Notes: generated by a model from the sequence alone, not told the origin. DNA of 64,000 nt from Cellvibrionaceae bacterium 1162T.S.0a.05 (GCA_000964245.1 LANB01000001.1:3227501-3291500), one strand, 5' to 3'. Positions 17,711-27,855 are shown, numbered from the stretch's first letter. Numbers and translations are program-made.

Positions 17711-19087
17711 GTGTTTAAAACCTTATCGAAAGAGGAAAAGTTGAAGCAGAGTAAGGGTGTCGGGAACAAACGCTACGGTGCTTACGACCGTAATGCGCGT
17801 TTGCAAGTGGTGACTAAATTTTTTACCAAACTGGCGGATACATTCAGTGATGCAAAAACGATACTTCCCTGGCTTTTATCCAGCCTCAGTGCACCCGCAT
17901 TCTTTGTGGGTTTATTGGTGCCTGTTCGCGAATCAGGTTCTTTAATCCCTCAAGTCTATTTTGCTGGGTTTATTAAAAAAAGTCGCCTCCGAAAATGGTT
18001 TTTTGTTTTTGGTAGTTTAGGGCAAGCGCTGGCTGTTGTTATGATGATGGCGCTTGCAATATTCTCGTGGGGCGGGTTGCAATCGCCCGAGAGTCAGGCG
18101 TTGTCAGGCTTTATTGCGGGCTTGTCGGTCATTCTTTGTTTGGTTGTATTCAGTCTTGCTCGCTGTGTCTGTTCGATTGCTTCCAAGGATGTTTTGGGGA
18201 AAACGGTTCCTTCGACAAAGCGAGGTCGCGTGAATGGTTGGGGCGCGAGTGTCGCCGGGTTGGTGACTCTGGGTCTTGGGTTTTGCCTTGTTTTCAACGA
18301 TCATATTTCTACGCTTTTTCAGTTTCTTCCCAAGGCGAATGTCTTGCTGGGTATATTGTTGTTGGCGAGTTTGTGTTGGGTTTTAGCGGCGGTTGCTTTT
18401 TCCTTAGTCCTGGAAAAGCCCGGCGAGAAAGAAGAGGGGGCGGCGGTAGATCAACTGAAAACCAGTGTGCAACTTCTCAAACAGGATAAGCGCTTCAGGG
18501 ATTTTCTGCTAACGCGTCTGTTTTTAATGAGTTCAGGTTTGGCTGCGCCTTTTTTGGTGTTGCTTGCGAATACTAACAGTGAAGTGCAAGCAAAGAATAT
18601 CGGTTTGTTTGTGATTGTGAATGGTTTGGCGAGTATCGTGAGCGCCAATTTCTGGGGGCGGATGGCCGATAAAAGTAGTCGCAAAGTCCTGGTATTAACT
18701 GCAAGCTTAACTGCATGTTTGTGTATGATTGCGGCGTTTTTGAGTTTTGTTGTTGCGCGGGGCGAAGGGCTGGGAGTGCCTGGCGACGAAAAACTTGCCT
18801 GGGTGGCGATTGCCCTGTTTTTTATGCTTGCCTGCGTCCATCAGGGCGTGAGGCTTGGCCGAAAAACTTACATCGTTAATGCAGCAGACGGCAACAAGCG
18901 CACTGAGTATGTGGCTGTCGGGAATTCTCTTATTGGAGTCTGTTTACTTGCAGTGGGTTTGATTAGTGCCTTGCTCTCACAGCTTTCAACAGGTCTGGTG
19001 TTTTTTTGTTTTGCTCTCAGTGCGCTGTTGGCCTTGCTGTTTGCTATAAAGCTCAAGGAATTGAGTGGCGCCGGGGAATCTGGTTAG
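17711..19087 (+). CDS. Major facilitator superfamily transporter
   Basis: 458 aa, about 12 hydrophobic segments with a central cytoplasmic loop near 235-260 (EKPGEKEEGAAVDQLKTSV). The N-terminal cytoplasmic tail of ~45 residues is unusually long and basic. Motif-A-like sequence appears after the central loop as FWGRMADKSSRKVLV, and an ADGNKRTEYVAVGNSL segment is seen late. The start is GTG 17711. As the last gene of the amidoligase cluster it is the natural exporter or importer for that pathway's product. Its stop overlaps the end of the convergent HlyD-like gene by 4 bp, leaving no room for a terminator. Confidence 0.8.
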   Translation: MFKTLSKEEKLKQSKGVGNKRYGAYDRNARLQVVTKFFTKLADTFSDAKTILPWLLSSLSAPAFFVGLLVPVRESGSLIPQVYFAGFIKKSRLRKWFFVFGSLGQALAVVMMMALAIFSWGGLQSPESQALSGFIAGLSVILCLVVFSLARCVCSIASKDVLGKTVPSTKRGRVNGWGASVAGLVTLGLGFCLVFNDHISTLFQFLPKANVLLGILLLASLCWVLAAVAFSLVLEKPGEKEEGAAVDQLKTSVQLLKQDKRFRDFLLTRLFLMSSGLAAPFLVLLANTNSEVQAKNIGLFVIVNGLASIVSANFWGRMADKSSRKVLVLTASLTACLCMIAAFLSFVVARGEGLGVPGDEKLAWVAIALFFMLACVHQGVRLGRKTYIVNAADGNKRTEYVAVGNSLIGVCLLAVGLISALLSQLSTGLVFFCFALSALLALLFAIKLKELSGAGESG

Positions 19088-20175
19088 CCCGGGCGCCCTG
19101 AAAAAGGCACTTTTATACGCTCTTCAGAACTCAGGCCAGAGATGACTTCGATAAAAATACCATCCGAGATCCCTGTTTGAATTTCCCGCTTTTCGAATGA
19201 CTGTGGGCTTGTTTCGATTTCGACATAAGTTTTTCCCTTGTCAAACTGCAGCAGGCGCTCATTGATTGCGAGAACATTGTCAGCGCGGTCCAGCACGATG
19301 TCTGCGTTGGCGCTGTAGCCGGCGCGTAGAAAACGATCTTCACGAAGTTGTACCGCAGCACGAATTTGAAATTTTATCGTGCCTTGGTCATCCCAGCCTT
19401 TGGGCGAAATATATTCCAGCTTGGCGACAAAAGGCTCCGCCTCCATGGCGCCAACATTGAGCAGGAGTTCCATGCCATTTGAAATTTTGCCTACCTCGGA
19501 TTCATCAACAGTACCTTCGAAAATAATGTCCTGCATATTGGCGAGGTTGGCAATGGTGGTGCCCGCATTAAAGGTATTGGTTTCGGTGACAAAGGTGCCT
19601 TCTTTTACAGGAATATCGAGTATCAAGCCGCTTAATGTTGCGCGAACGAGGTTGCTCACCTGGCCTTCTTTCTTGGAGGCGCCTTCACGAATAATCGCAA
19701 GATTACTTTCAGCAGAACTTAAGGCTTCCTGTTGGAGGTTAAAGTCGTGAACGTATTTGTTGTATTCGAACTCTGCTATCAGGTTTTCATCAAAGAGTTG
19801 TTTTTGTCTCTCCAGTTCGCGCTTGCTGTTTTCAAATTTTAATCGTGCTGTTTCCAATTGTGATTGAGCCTGGTTCAAGCGCTCAATATTGGGGATGATT
19901 TGAATCTTGGCAATCAGTTCGTCTTTTTTTATCGGCTGTCCGGCTTCAATATAAATCTGTTCTACGACGCCACTGACTTGTGATTTGACTTCGACTTCCT
20001 TGCGCGGAATGATTTTTCCAGTGGCGACAGTTTTCTTGATAATATTTTTTTGTTCTGCTTGTGTCGTTTCATAAATGACAGGTTTTTCCTGGGACTTGTT
20101 ATAAAGAAAAACCGCTGTGCCAATAAATATCAGGGCTAAAATCAAGGCGATTGTGTACAACAAAAACTTCTTCAT
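19084..20175 (-). CDS. HlyD/MacA-like periplasmic adaptor protein
   Basis: 363 aa. N-terminal membrane anchor (FLLYTIALILALIFIGTAVFLY), a lipoyl-like half motif IIPRKEVEVKSQVSGVVEQI, a helical hairpin at ~105-165 (LNQAQSQLETARLKFENSKR), the returning lipoyl half VRATLSGLILDIPVKEGTFV, and a beta-barrel/membrane-proximal part with DQGTIKFQIRAAVQL. It would link the inner-membrane MacB-like permeases to an outer-membrane channel. It is the last gene of the operon ATPase / permease / permease / adaptor, 64 bp after the second permease gene. No TolC gene is nearby. The 3' end overlaps the convergent MFS gene. Confidence 0.88.
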   Translation of the reverse strand: MKKFLLYTIALILALIFIGTAVFLYNKSQEKPVIYETTQAEQKNIIKKTVATGKIIPRKEVEVKSQVSGVVEQIYIEAGQPIKKDELIAKIQIIPNIERLNQAQSQLETARLKFENSKRELERQKQLFDENLIAEFEYNKYVHDFNLQQEALSSAESNLAIIREGASKKEGQVSNLVRATLSGLILDIPVKEGTFVTETNTFNAGTTIANLANMQDIIFEGTVDESEVGKISNGMELLLNVGAMEAEPFVAKLEYISPKGWDDQGTIKFQIRAAVQLREDRFLRAGYSANADIVLDRADNVLAINERLLQFDKGKTYVEIETSPQSFEKREIQTGISDGIFIEVISGLSSEERIKVPFSGRPG

Positions 20176-20239
20176 TTTATTTTATCCAACTTCTATTACC
20201 GATTTTTAATTTCCCAAAAGCCAATATTAAACAATGTGC

Positions 20240-21493
20240 TTATTCATCCTGCAAGGCAATGACCGGGTCCACCATAGCCGCTTTTCTGGCCGGAAGTAAG
20301 GAGGCAAGAAAACCGGCAAATATCAGTACCAGAATTGCCATAAAGGCGGTTCCAAAACTGATTTCAGGGTTGAGGAATGTTCCCATGCCGCCGCTCGGGT
20401 TGCTTAGAAACTTATCAACTAATTCAATGCTGCCAACACCAGCAACGAGGCCTAGATACCCGGCGATAAAGGTAATCAACAAGGCTTCGGCAACAATTTG
20501 CGTAATAATATCCATTGGTTTGGCGCCGATGGCTTTGCGCACACCGATTTCGCGGGTTCTTTCCTTAACCGAAATCAGCATGATGTTCCCCACGCCGACG
20601 ACGCCTGCGATGATTGTGCCGATGGCAACAATCCAACTGAAGGTCGCAATACCGGAAAACATGGCGCTTACGCGATCAAAATCCTTTTGTGAATTGTAAC
20701 TGCCAACAACACCGAAATCTTTCGGGTGAATTTTATGCCGCTCTTGCAGCAAACTGATCACCTGTTTTTCCACATCAAACGCATTTTGATCTTCGTGAGG
20801 GGCAATAACCATACTGTGGACATATTCGCCCTGATTAAAGGTTTTGCGTTGGGTATCGCGCGGCAAGAAAACCATATTCAAATCGCGCTGTGCCCAGTTG
20901 TTTAATGCCGAAGGTTTAATGACGCCGACGACGGTAAAGGTTACGCCAAGTAAATTCACGGTTTCGCCACTGGGATCTTTACCTTTGCCAAAAATAATGT
21001 TGCTGACTTCTTCACCGATAACAACATTCTTACGTGTTTCTTGCAGGTCGAGATCGTTAATGAAGCGACCGGAGACTAATTCGTAGCCGCGCAGTTCGAT
21101 TTCGATAGGTTCAACACCGCGAATATCGAAGTTGTCGCCCTTGGTGCCGCTGTAAACATATTGTTGGCCAAGGCCATTTGCAGGGGCAATGTACTTTACT
21201 CCGGGCACGCGTTGCATTATTGCATTGAGGTCATCATCGTGAATGCGAATATAGCGCCCTTTGGATAAGCCTTTATAGGGGATGCTGGTTGGGCGGCCGG
21301 ACCAAAGGTATACCGCGTTTTTGGTTTTGTTAAAGTTTGCCCAGGTGCCGTTTTCGAGACCTTTACCCACACCGAGTAAATTGACCAACATAAAGATGCC
21401 CCAGAAAACACCAAAGGCAGTGAGTGCTGTGCGCAGTTTGTGCCTGGAAAGGCTTTCGAAAATTTCTTGCCAGTGATCACGATCAAATAACAT
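20240..21493 (-). CDS. MacB-like ABC transporter permease 2
   Basis: 417 aa with the MacB/FtsX topology: one N-terminal helix after WQEIFESLSRHKLRTALTAFG, a large periplasmic domain, then three C-terminal helices including the conserved FtsX phrase NIMLISVKERTREIGVRKAIGA. The ATG at 21493 has AGGAATAAA just upstream and sits 1 nt after the previous permease stop, so the in-frame extension to 21526 is rejected. It is paralogous to the neighbouring permease but clearly diverged, so the transporter is probably a permease heterodimer. Confidence 0.88.
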   Translation of the reverse strand: MLFDRDHWQEIFESLSRHKLRTALTAFGVFWGIFMLVNLLGVGKGLENGTWANFNKTKNAVYLWSGRPTSIPYKGLSKGRYIRIHDDDLNAIMQRVPGVKYIAPANGLGQQYVYSGTKGDNFDIRGVEPIEIELRGYELVSGRFINDLDLQETRKNVVIGEEVSNIIFGKGKDPSGETVNLLGVTFTVVGVIKPSALNNWAQRDLNMVFLPRDTQRKTFNQGEYVHSMVIAPHEDQNAFDVEKQVISLLQERHKIHPKDFGVVGSYNSQKDFDRVSAMFSGIATFSWIVAIGTIIAGVVGVGNIMLISVKERTREIGVRKAIGAKPMDIITQIVAEALLITFIAGYLGLVAGVGSIELVDKFLSNPSGGMGTFLNPEISFGTAFMAILVLIFAGFLASLLPARKAAMVDPVIALQDE

Positions 21494-21494
21494 T

Positions 21495-22748
21495 TTATTC
21501 CTCGCGCATGGCTTCGATGGGGGCAATATTTGCGGCGCGCATGGCAGGCGCTAACCCCGCTAGAATGCCTGCAAGCACAAGAATCACAATGGCGAGTACA
21601 GCTGTTTGAATATCGACTTCAGGTCGTTCAAAAAAACCGCCCCCACCGGAAGCTTGCAGGGCTTTGTTAACCAATTCGAGAATGCCGACGCCGAGGACGA
21701 GGCCCAAATAGCCAGCAAAAGCCGTAATCAGGACGGACTCGCTCAAAATCATGCTCACGATACTTGCCGGTCTTGCACCGAGTGCTTTACGCACACCAAT
21801 TTCTCGCGTGCGATCTTTTACCGTGATAATCATAATATTACTGACACCCACAATGCCTGCCACCAAAGTGCCAATACCTACAAACCAGACAAAGGCATTA
21901 ATTGCAAAAAACATTTGCGTCACTGACTGCATATTGCGCGCATAACTGAAACTGCGAATCGCTTTGTCATCATCGGGGGAAATATTGTGGCGAAATTTGA
22001 GTAAAGCGATGACATCTTCTTCAAAACTGAACGGGTCGCGATGTGCTTTCGGCGTTAACACAATTTGACCGATATTGCGGCCTTCTCCGAAAACCAATTG
22101 AAAAGTATTGAGTGGAATGTATACGCGCTCCGACATGCGACCTTCACGCCCCGAATCGTAAAAAACGCCGATCACTTTAAATAAGATTCCATGAAAGGAA
22201 ATGTACTCTCCGACAGGGTTGGCGTCCTTACCGAAGAGGCGATCACTCACGCGTGTTCCAATCAAGGCAACCTTTCGAATCTCATCAGAATCCAGTGTGT
22301 TCAGCGTGCGCCCGGCAGGGTAGTCGAGATTTTTTTTGATTCTGAAAAAATCGTCCGCAACACCGTATACGCCGAAAGCGCCGCTTTTGTTTTTGTAATT
22401 AACGTTGATGGTACGACGCCAGCGTTCACCGGCTCGGGTTTCGGCAGAAATAAACTGAACATCTTTAATATCGCGTACAAGCGCAGCAATGTCATCGACA
22501 GTAAAGCGGATTTGCCGTTGGTGGGGGAGGCCGTTGTAGGGAATTGAGGTTCGACTTGCGGAAATCCAGATACTGCTGCGGTCATCCGTTCCAAAACGGC
22601 TGTCTGCACCGTTCTGCAATCCTCGCCCTGAACCCAGCAACAGAATAAGCATGAGTATTCCCCAGAATACGCCGAACGCTGTGAGAAAGGTACGTAACTT
22701 GTTTCGTTTGATGGTGAAAAATATTTCTTGCAGGCTATCGACAATCAT
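21495..22748 (-). CDS. MacB-like ABC transporter permease 1
   Basis: 417 aa, the same architecture as its downstream paralogue: N-terminal segment FFTIKRNKLRTFLTAFGVFW with the first helix, a periplasmic core, and C-terminal helices around NIMIITVKDRTREIGVRKAL. The start ATG overlaps the ATPase stop (ATGA, 4 bp), so translation is coupled. Such pairs with a MacA-like adaptor export macrolides, peptides or lipids; the substrate here is unknown. Confidence 0.88.
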   Translation of the reverse strand: MIVDSLQEIFFTIKRNKLRTFLTAFGVFWGILMLILLLGSGRGLQNGADSRFGTDDRSSIWISASRTSIPYNGLPHQRQIRFTVDDIAALVRDIKDVQFISAETRAGERWRRTINVNYKNKSGAFGVYGVADDFFRIKKNLDYPAGRTLNTLDSDEIRKVALIGTRVSDRLFGKDANPVGEYISFHGILFKVIGVFYDSGREGRMSERVYIPLNTFQLVFGEGRNIGQIVLTPKAHRDPFSFEEDVIALLKFRHNISPDDDKAIRSFSYARNMQSVTQMFFAINAFVWFVGIGTLVAGIVGVSNIMIITVKDRTREIGVRKALGARPASIVSMILSESVLITAFAGYLGLVLGVGILELVNKALQASGGGGFFERPEVDIQTAVLAIVILVLAGILAGLAPAMRAANIAPIEAMREE

Positions 22749-23428
22749 GCCGCTTGTTCCGCATCGTCGCCGAGGATCAAACCGTCTTTTAGATGAATAA
22801 CGCGTTCAGTTTGCGTGGCGATTTCGTCTTCATGTGTGACGATAACAATGGTTTTGCCGTCCCGGTGTACCTCCTTGAACAGCGACATCATTTCTTCTGA
22901 TGTGGCGCTATCCAGGGCGCCTGTTGGCTCATCTGCGAGTACGACTTTGGGGTTGGTGACAAGTGCGCGTGCAAGCGCGACGCGTTGTTTTTGTCCGCCA
23001 GAAAGCTCAGCAGGGTAGTGGTGGCCGCGATCGGCCAGGCCGACACGCTCAAGAAATTCCTGTGCTCGCCGATTGCGATCCTTACGCCCGATTTTTTGGT
23101 AATAAAGCGGCAGCGCAATATTTTCAAGCGCGTTCTTGAAGGGTAATAAATTAAAAGACTGAAACACAAAACCGAGGTGCAAGTTACGTAAGCTGGCGGC
23201 TTTCTTCTCGCTGAGCTTGTGAATGGGAATGTCGGCGAGCCGATATTCGCCTTCGTCGTGGTGGTCAAGAATGCCGAGTATGTTCAAAAGGGTCGATTTT
23301 CCCGAGCCAGATGAACCCATAATAGAAACCAGCTCGCCTTCTGCAATATCAAGATCGATGCCTTTGAGTACATGCAGGCGCTGGCTATCTTCGCCGTAGT
23401 ATTTGTGGATGTTGCGTAAAAAAATCAT
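22745..23428 (-). CDS. MacB/LolD-type ABC transporter ATP-binding protein
   Basis: 227 aa. Walker A GSSGSGKST, Q-loop FVFQSFNLLPFKNALEN, signature LSGGQKQRVALARAL, Walker B KVVLADEPTGALD and switch His in VIVTHE are all present, a textbook MacB-type ATPase without fused permease. I take ATG 23428 (MIFLRNIHKYYG), where family homology begins; in-frame TTG 23461 and ATG 23446 are alternatives. A GGGGCA...TGCCCC hairpin lies directly before the chosen start and could modulate translation. First gene of the efflux operon. Confidence 0.88.
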   Translation of the reverse strand: MIFLRNIHKYYGEDSQRLHVLKGIDLDIAEGELVSIMGSSGSGKSTLLNILGILDHHDEGEYRLADIPIHKLSEKKAASLRNLHLGFVFQSFNLLPFKNALENIALPLYYQKIGRKDRNRRAQEFLERVGLADRGHHYPAELSGGQKQRVALARALVTNPKVVLADEPTGALDSATSEEMMSLFKEVHRDGKTIVIVTHEDEIATQTERVIHLKDGLILGDDAEQAA

Positions 23429-23490
23429 GGGGCAATAGTGCCCCATGTCGCGTGATTGCAAAGAAAACGGATGATGATCCCGTCTCTTGT

Positions 23491-24804
23491 TTAGAAGCTT
23501 CCGGGGTTGGCCGGTTTGCGCGTAGCGCGAGTTGGGAAATCGCGCAAAGGCGACCCGGTGTAAAGCTGGCGTGGGCGGCCAATTTTGAAGCCCTGGGTGA
23601 TCATTTCGTGCCAGTGTGCGATCCAGCCTACGGTGCGGCCAGTTGCAAAGATCACAGTAAACATGTCGGTGGGGATTCCGATAGCCTTCATAATAATGCC
23701 CGAGTAGAAATCCACATTCGGGTAGAGTTTCTTCGCGATGAAGTATTCGTCTTCCAGTGCAATTTGTTCAAGACGTTTGGCGATTTTCAATAGCGGATCA
23801 TCTTCCAGGCCGAGCTCACCCAACACTTCGTCACAGGTTTGCTTCATCACTTTTGCGCGAGGGTCGAAGTTTTTGTAAACACGGTGACCAAAGCCCATCA
23901 AGCGGAAAGGATCATTTTTGTCCTTGGCGCGCTCAACAAATTTATCAATGTTTTTCACATCGCCAATTTCTGCCAGCATATTTAATACGGCTTCGTTAGC
24001 ACCGCCGTGAGCGGGCCCCCACAAGGTGGCAATACCGGAAGCAATACAGGCAAATGGGTTAGCGCCAGAAGAACCGGCCAATCGTACGGTAGACGTTGAG
24101 GCGTTTTGCTCGTGGTCGGCGTGCAACAGGAAGATTTTATCCATGGCGCGCGCAATCACCGGGTTGACCTTGGGCTCTTCACAAGGAGTGCCAAACATCA
24201 TATGCAGAAAGTTTTCTGCATAGCTCATGTGGTTTTGCGGATACATGAAAGGTTGGCCGACAGAGTGCTTGTAACACATCGCAGCCAGAGTAGGCATTTT
24301 CGCGATCAAGCGATGTGCGGAAATAATGCGGTGATCTGCGTCATTAATATCCAGTGAATCGTGATAAAACCCGGAGAGCGCACCAACAACACCACACATC
24401 ATGGCCATGGGGTGTGAGTCGTAACGGAAGCCGCGGAAAAAGCGCGCAATGGCCTCGGCGACCATGGTGTGGTTGCGAATAATACCCACAAAGTCCTCGT
24501 ATTCCTTCTGAGACGGCAAATCGCCGTGCAAAAGCAGGTAGCAAGTTTCGAGGTAGTCGGACTGTTCAGCCAATACTTCAATGGGGTAACCGCGATGCAG
24601 AAGAACGCCCTTGCCCCCGTCGATGTAGGTGATTTTGGATTCGCACGATGCAGTAGAAACAAAGCCTGGGTCGTAAGTGAAATATCCTTTACGGGTCAGG
24701 GCTTGTACATCTACAACATCGGGGCCGATGGTCCCCGAGTAAATGGGAAGTTCAATCGCTTCATCCAATCCGTCGATCGAGAGACTTGCTTTTTTCTCAC
24801 TCAT
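23491..24804 (-). CDS. gltA: Citrate synthase
   Basis: 437 aa, the TCA entry enzyme (acetyl-CoA plus oxaloacetate to citrate). Catalytic residues sit in [15 protein letters not shown] (His), [15 protein letters not shown] (His) and [10 protein letters not shown] (Asp). The N-terminal beta-rich ~50 residues and a Cys-containing [19 protein letters not shown] are typical of the hexameric, NADH-sensitive gammaproteobacterial form. ATG 24804 has GGAG 6 nt upstream. It is divergent from sdhC, as in Pseudomonas, with a 520-bp regulatory gap. It shares its downstream side with the MacB-like operon on the same strand. Confidence 0.97.
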   Translation of the reverse strand: MSEKKASLSIDGLDEAIELPIYSGTIGPDVVDVQALTRKGYFTYDPGFVSTASCESKITYIDGGKGVLLHRGYPIEVLAEQSDYLETCYLLLHGDLPSQKEYEDFVGIIRNHTMVAEAIARFFRGFRYDSHPMAMMCGVVGALSGFYHDSLDINDADHRIISAHRLIAKMPTLAAMCYKHSVGQPFMYPQNHMSYAENFLHMMFGTPCEEPKVNPVIARAMDKIFLLHADHEQNASTSTVRLAGSSGANPFACIASGIATLWGPAHGGANEAVLNMLAEIGDVKNIDKFVERAKDKNDPFRLMGFGHRVYKNFDPRAKVMKQTCDEVLGELGLEDDPLLKIAKRLEQIALEDEYFIAKKLYPNVDFYSGIIMKAIGIPTDMFTVIFATGRTVGWIAHWHEMITQGFKIGRPRQLYTGSPLRDFPTRATRKPANPGSF

Positions 24805-25324
24805 GAGTGACTCCTGCTGCTGTAATAATCTTCTAATCAAACATAGTCGTCTGGCGTTTTTGTCGCCTTCTATTACATGATTTGTCCAAATGAACGAGAG
24901 TATCTCAAATCATGTGGTGACTACTGCCTGCAATTTTGACTCGTGATCTAACGAGCGCGTTTTGAAGGGCCGGTAATTATAGAGAAGTTTAGTCGGCTTC
25001 GTGTATAGGAGGATGGTCGGATGCCGAATATTTTCTCGTAACTGCCTAAAATCTGTTCATATAAGCACTACGTAAGTGCGTTTTTTTTAGATCAAACCAA
25101 TATAGTGCAGAATCTTGATTATACTTACGAAGTAGAAGCGCTAAGTGCTTATGAACATTTGTAATTTTGGGTTGCCGTCTCTATAATTTCGCGCCGCCAA
25201 TAAGCATATTTTTAATCGTGCTTTGGCACGAAAGTTTTCTTTAGCCCTTCAATTTTTTAATTAACTTTCCTGCTCGAAATTTGAGCAGTTCTACACCTGG
25301 CGTTCCACTAGGGTGGGAGTGATT
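24805..25324. promoter_or_regulatory. Divergent gltA/sdhC control region with two inverted repeats
   Basis: 520 bp without a gene. Two clear dyads are present. ACATGATTTG (24875-24884) is repeated inverted as CAAATCATGT (24906-24915), a perfect 10-bp pair. TGTTCATATAAGCACTA (25054-25070) faces TAAGTGCTTATGAACA (25142-25157). Within the latter, GCACTACGTAAGTGC (25065-25079) plus eight T looks like a small terminator or attenuator on the + strand. These are candidate operators or leader structures for coordinated control of the TCA genes. Confidence 0.55.
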
Positions 25325-25702
25325 GTGAAAAAAAATCGACCTGTAAACCTGGATATTGGGACCATTCGGTTGCCAATTACCGCTTATGTTTCCATTTTGC
25401 ACCGTGTCTCCGGTGTGGTGCTGGTGGGAGGAATCTTACTCTTGCTTTGGATGCTGGATATTAGCCTGCGTTCCGAAGAAGAATTCAACTCTATCCGTGT
25501 TTCCCTTGAACAGCCGATATACAAAGTGATCCTGTGGGCCATTCTCGCAGCCTTGGCGTATCACCTTGTGATGGGCCTTCGCCATTTGATAATGGATTTT
25601 GGCCTGGGTGAAACTCTGGAGGGTGGCAAACTTGGTGCCAGGTTGGCGCTATTCCTTGCTGCCGTCCTGATTATTTTGTCGGGAGTGTGGATATGGCTTT
25701 AG
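25325..25702 (+). CDS. sdhC: Succinate dehydrogenase cytochrome b556 subunit
   Basis: 125-aa membrane anchor that, with SdhD, binds heme b and ubiquinone for complex II. Three helices, the Sdh_cyt signature RPVNLDIGTIRLPITAYVSI with SILHRVSGV, and the likely heme-ligand His in YHLVMGLRHL. GTG 25325 (reading MKKNRPVNL) has GGGAG 5 nt upstream and matches the Pseudomonas start; the GTG at 25313 is rejected. It overlaps sdhD by 10 bp. Confidence 0.95.
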   Translation: MKKNRPVNLDIGTIRLPITAYVSILHRVSGVVLVGGILLLLWMLDISLRSEEEFNSIRVSLEQPIYKVILWAILAALAYHLVMGLRHLIMDFGLGETLEGGKLGARLALFLAAVLIILSGVWIWL

Positions 25703-26067
25703 TCACCGCAGTCACCAGTCTCGGGCGCAGCGGACTGGCTGATTGGTTAATTCAACGCGTCACCGCTGTTGTCATGGCAGCCTATACTATATTTATAGTT
25801 GCTTATCTGTTACTGAACCCGGAGCTGAGCTATGCCCAGTGGGCGGAGCTCTTCTCACAGACATGGATGCGGATATTCAGTTTTGCCGTTGTTCTTTCCA
25901 TTGTGGCCCACGGTTGGATCGGCATGTGGGTGGTGCTCACCGATTACATCACTACGCGCTTGATCGGTGGTTCAGCTTTGTTCTTACGTACCAGTGTATT
26001 AGCAATTTACCTGGTGATTAACTTTGCCTTCATTATTTGGGCAATTGAAATTATTTGGGGGTATTGA
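25693..26067 (+). CDS. sdhD: Succinate dehydrogenase membrane anchor subunit
   Basis: 124 aa with three membrane helices. [17 protein letters not shown] starts the family match, and [14 protein letters not shown] carries the conserved His and Asp-Tyr near the quinone/heme site. ATG 25693 ([11 protein letters not shown]) is chosen over the GTG two codons earlier. It lies inside the end of sdhC, so translation is coupled. sdhA starts 2 nt after the stop. Confidence 0.94.
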   Translation: MALVTAVTSLGRSGLADWLIQRVTAVVMAAYTIFIVAYLLLNPELSYAQWAELFSQTWMRIFSFAVVLSIVAHGWIGMWVVLTDYITTRLIGGSALFLRTSVLAIYLVINFAFIIWAIEIIWGY

Positions 26068-26069
26068 GG

Positions 26070-27842
26070 GTGGCAAACATACGCACAATTTCCTTTGATG
26101 GCATCGTCGTTGGTGGCGGTGGTGCCGGTATGCGCGCTGCCTTGCAGATGGCTCAAAGTGGTTTTAAAACCGCAGTGATTACCAAGGTGTTCCCCACTCG
26201 CTCGCACACGGTGTCGGCACAAGGTGGAATTACCTGCGCCATTGCCAGCTCAGACCCCAATGACAATTGGCAGTGGCATATGTATGACACGGTGAAAGGC
26301 TCCGACTATATCGGTGATCAGGACGCCATCGAATACATGTGTTCCGTAGGCCCTGAAACCGTATTTGAACTGGAACATATGGGCCTGCCGTTTTCCCGAA
26401 CTGAAAATGGCCGTATTTATCAGCGTCCCTTCGGTGGACAATCAAAGGATTTTGGCCGCGGCGGCCAGGCTGCCAGAACGTGTGCTGCTGCTGACCGAAC
26501 GGGCCATGCGCTGTTGCACGCGCTCTACCAGGGTAACGTGAAAAACGACACGGTATTTTTGAACGAATGGTTCGCTGTGGATCTGGTTAAAAACCAGGAT
26601 GGTGCAGTGTGCGGTGTGATAGCTATCAATATGGAAGACGGTGAAGTCGTCTTCATTAAATCCAAAGCCACGGTGTTTGCAACCGGTGGAGCGGGTCGTA
26701 TTTATGCCTCCACAACCAACGCACATATCAACACGGGTGATGGTATTGGTATGGCACTGCGTGCCGGTTTCCCCGTTCAGGACATCGAAATGTGGCAATT
26801 TCACCCTACCGGTATTCACGGAGCGGGTGTTCTGGTTACCGAGGGTTGTCGGGGTGAGGGCGGTTATCTCATCAATAAGGATGGCGAACGTTTTATGGAG
26901 CGCTATGCGCCCAATGCAAAAGATCTCGCCGGGCGTGATGTTGTTGCTCGCTCAATGGTATTGGAAATTCTGGAAGGTCGCGGTTGTGGTGAAAACGGCG
27001 ACCACGTATTCCTGAAGTTAGACCACCTGGGTGCAGATACCTTGAATAAGCGTCTGCCTGGAATTCTCGAACTATCGCGCACCTTCGCGCATGTTGATCC
27101 GATTAAAGATCCGATCCCCGTTGTTCCAACTTGTCACTACATGATGGGCGGTATTCCAACCAATATTCACGGTCAGGCATTGACTCAGGATGCCAAAGGC
27201 AACGATCAAGTTATTGATGGCTTGTATGCCTGTGGTGAAGTTGCCTGCGTCAGTGTTCACGGTGCCAACCGTCTCGGTGGTAACTCATTGCTGGACCTCG
27301 TAGTGTTTGGACGCAGCTCTGGCATGTTCATCGAAAAAGCCTTACGCGAAGGTATTGATCTCGCAGCGCCATCTGAAAGTGATCTGGATCAGGCGATGTC
27401 GCGCTTGAATACCCTGGAAGCCAGCCAGGGTGGAGAATCGGCGCCACTTTTGCGCAAGGAATTGCAGGACATTATGCAAAATCACTTCGGCGTGTTCCGT
27501 CGTGGCGACTTGATGCAGGAAGGTATTGGACTATTGGCCAATTTAAGAGAGCGTGTCGCAAATATTACACTTGAAGATAAAAGTCGAGCCTACAACACGG
27601 CGCGTATCGAAGCACTGGAAGTGCAAAACCTGTTTGAAGTGGCTGAGGCAACTGCAATTGCAGCTGAAGAGCGCAAAGAATCTCGCGGTGCGCATGCGCG
27701 CGAGGATTTTCAGGAGCGCGATGACGCAAACTGGTTGTGTCACAGCATGTTCTACCCGGTAGAAAAAACTGTGACCAAGCGTGCGGTGAATTTTGCACCG
27801 AAAACACGTGAAGCCTTTGAGCCCAAAGTCAGAACTTATTAA
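26070..27842 (+). CDS. sdhA: Succinate dehydrogenase flavoprotein subunit
   Basis: 590 aa; oxidises succinate to fumarate and passes electrons to the SdhB clusters. Visible are the dinucleotide site [15 protein letters not shown], the flavinylation His in [11 protein letters not shown], the substrate loop in FHPTGI, the active-site Arg region and [24 protein letters not shown] 26070 reads [11 protein letters not shown], matching Pseudomonas SdhA; GGGGGT lies ~8 nt upstream. The longer frame from TTG 26055 is rejected. Confidence 0.97.
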   Translation: MANIRTISFDGIVVGGGGAGMRAALQMAQSGFKTAVITKVFPTRSHTVSAQGGITCAIASSDPNDNWQWHMYDTVKGSDYIGDQDAIEYMCSVGPETVFELEHMGLPFSRTENGRIYQRPFGGQSKDFGRGGQAARTCAAADRTGHALLHALYQGNVKNDTVFLNEWFAVDLVKNQDGAVCGVIAINMEDGEVVFIKSKATVFATGGAGRIYASTTNAHINTGDGIGMALRAGFPVQDIEMWQFHPTGIHGAGVLVTEGCRGEGGYLINKDGERFMERYAPNAKDLAGRDVVARSMVLEILEGRGCGENGDHVFLKLDHLGADTLNKRLPGILELSRTFAHVDPIKDPIPVVPTCHYMMGGIPTNIHGQALTQDAKGNDQVIDGLYACGEVACVSVHGANRLGGNSLLDLVVFGRSSGMFIEKALREGIDLAAPSESDLDQAMSRLNTLEASQGGESAPLLRKELQDIMQNHFGVFRRGDLMQEGIGLLANLRERVANITLEDKSRAYNTARIEALEVQNLFEVAEATAIAAEERKESRGAHAREDFQERDDANWLCHSMFYPVEKTVTKRAVNFAPKTREAFEPKVRTY

Positions 27843-27855
27843 TGAGAATATGCTC

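Noticed and set aside
26442-26819. 125-aa reverse frame inside sdhA, and similar long reverse frames in sucA and leuC
   Set aside because: Shadows of strongly coding genes.
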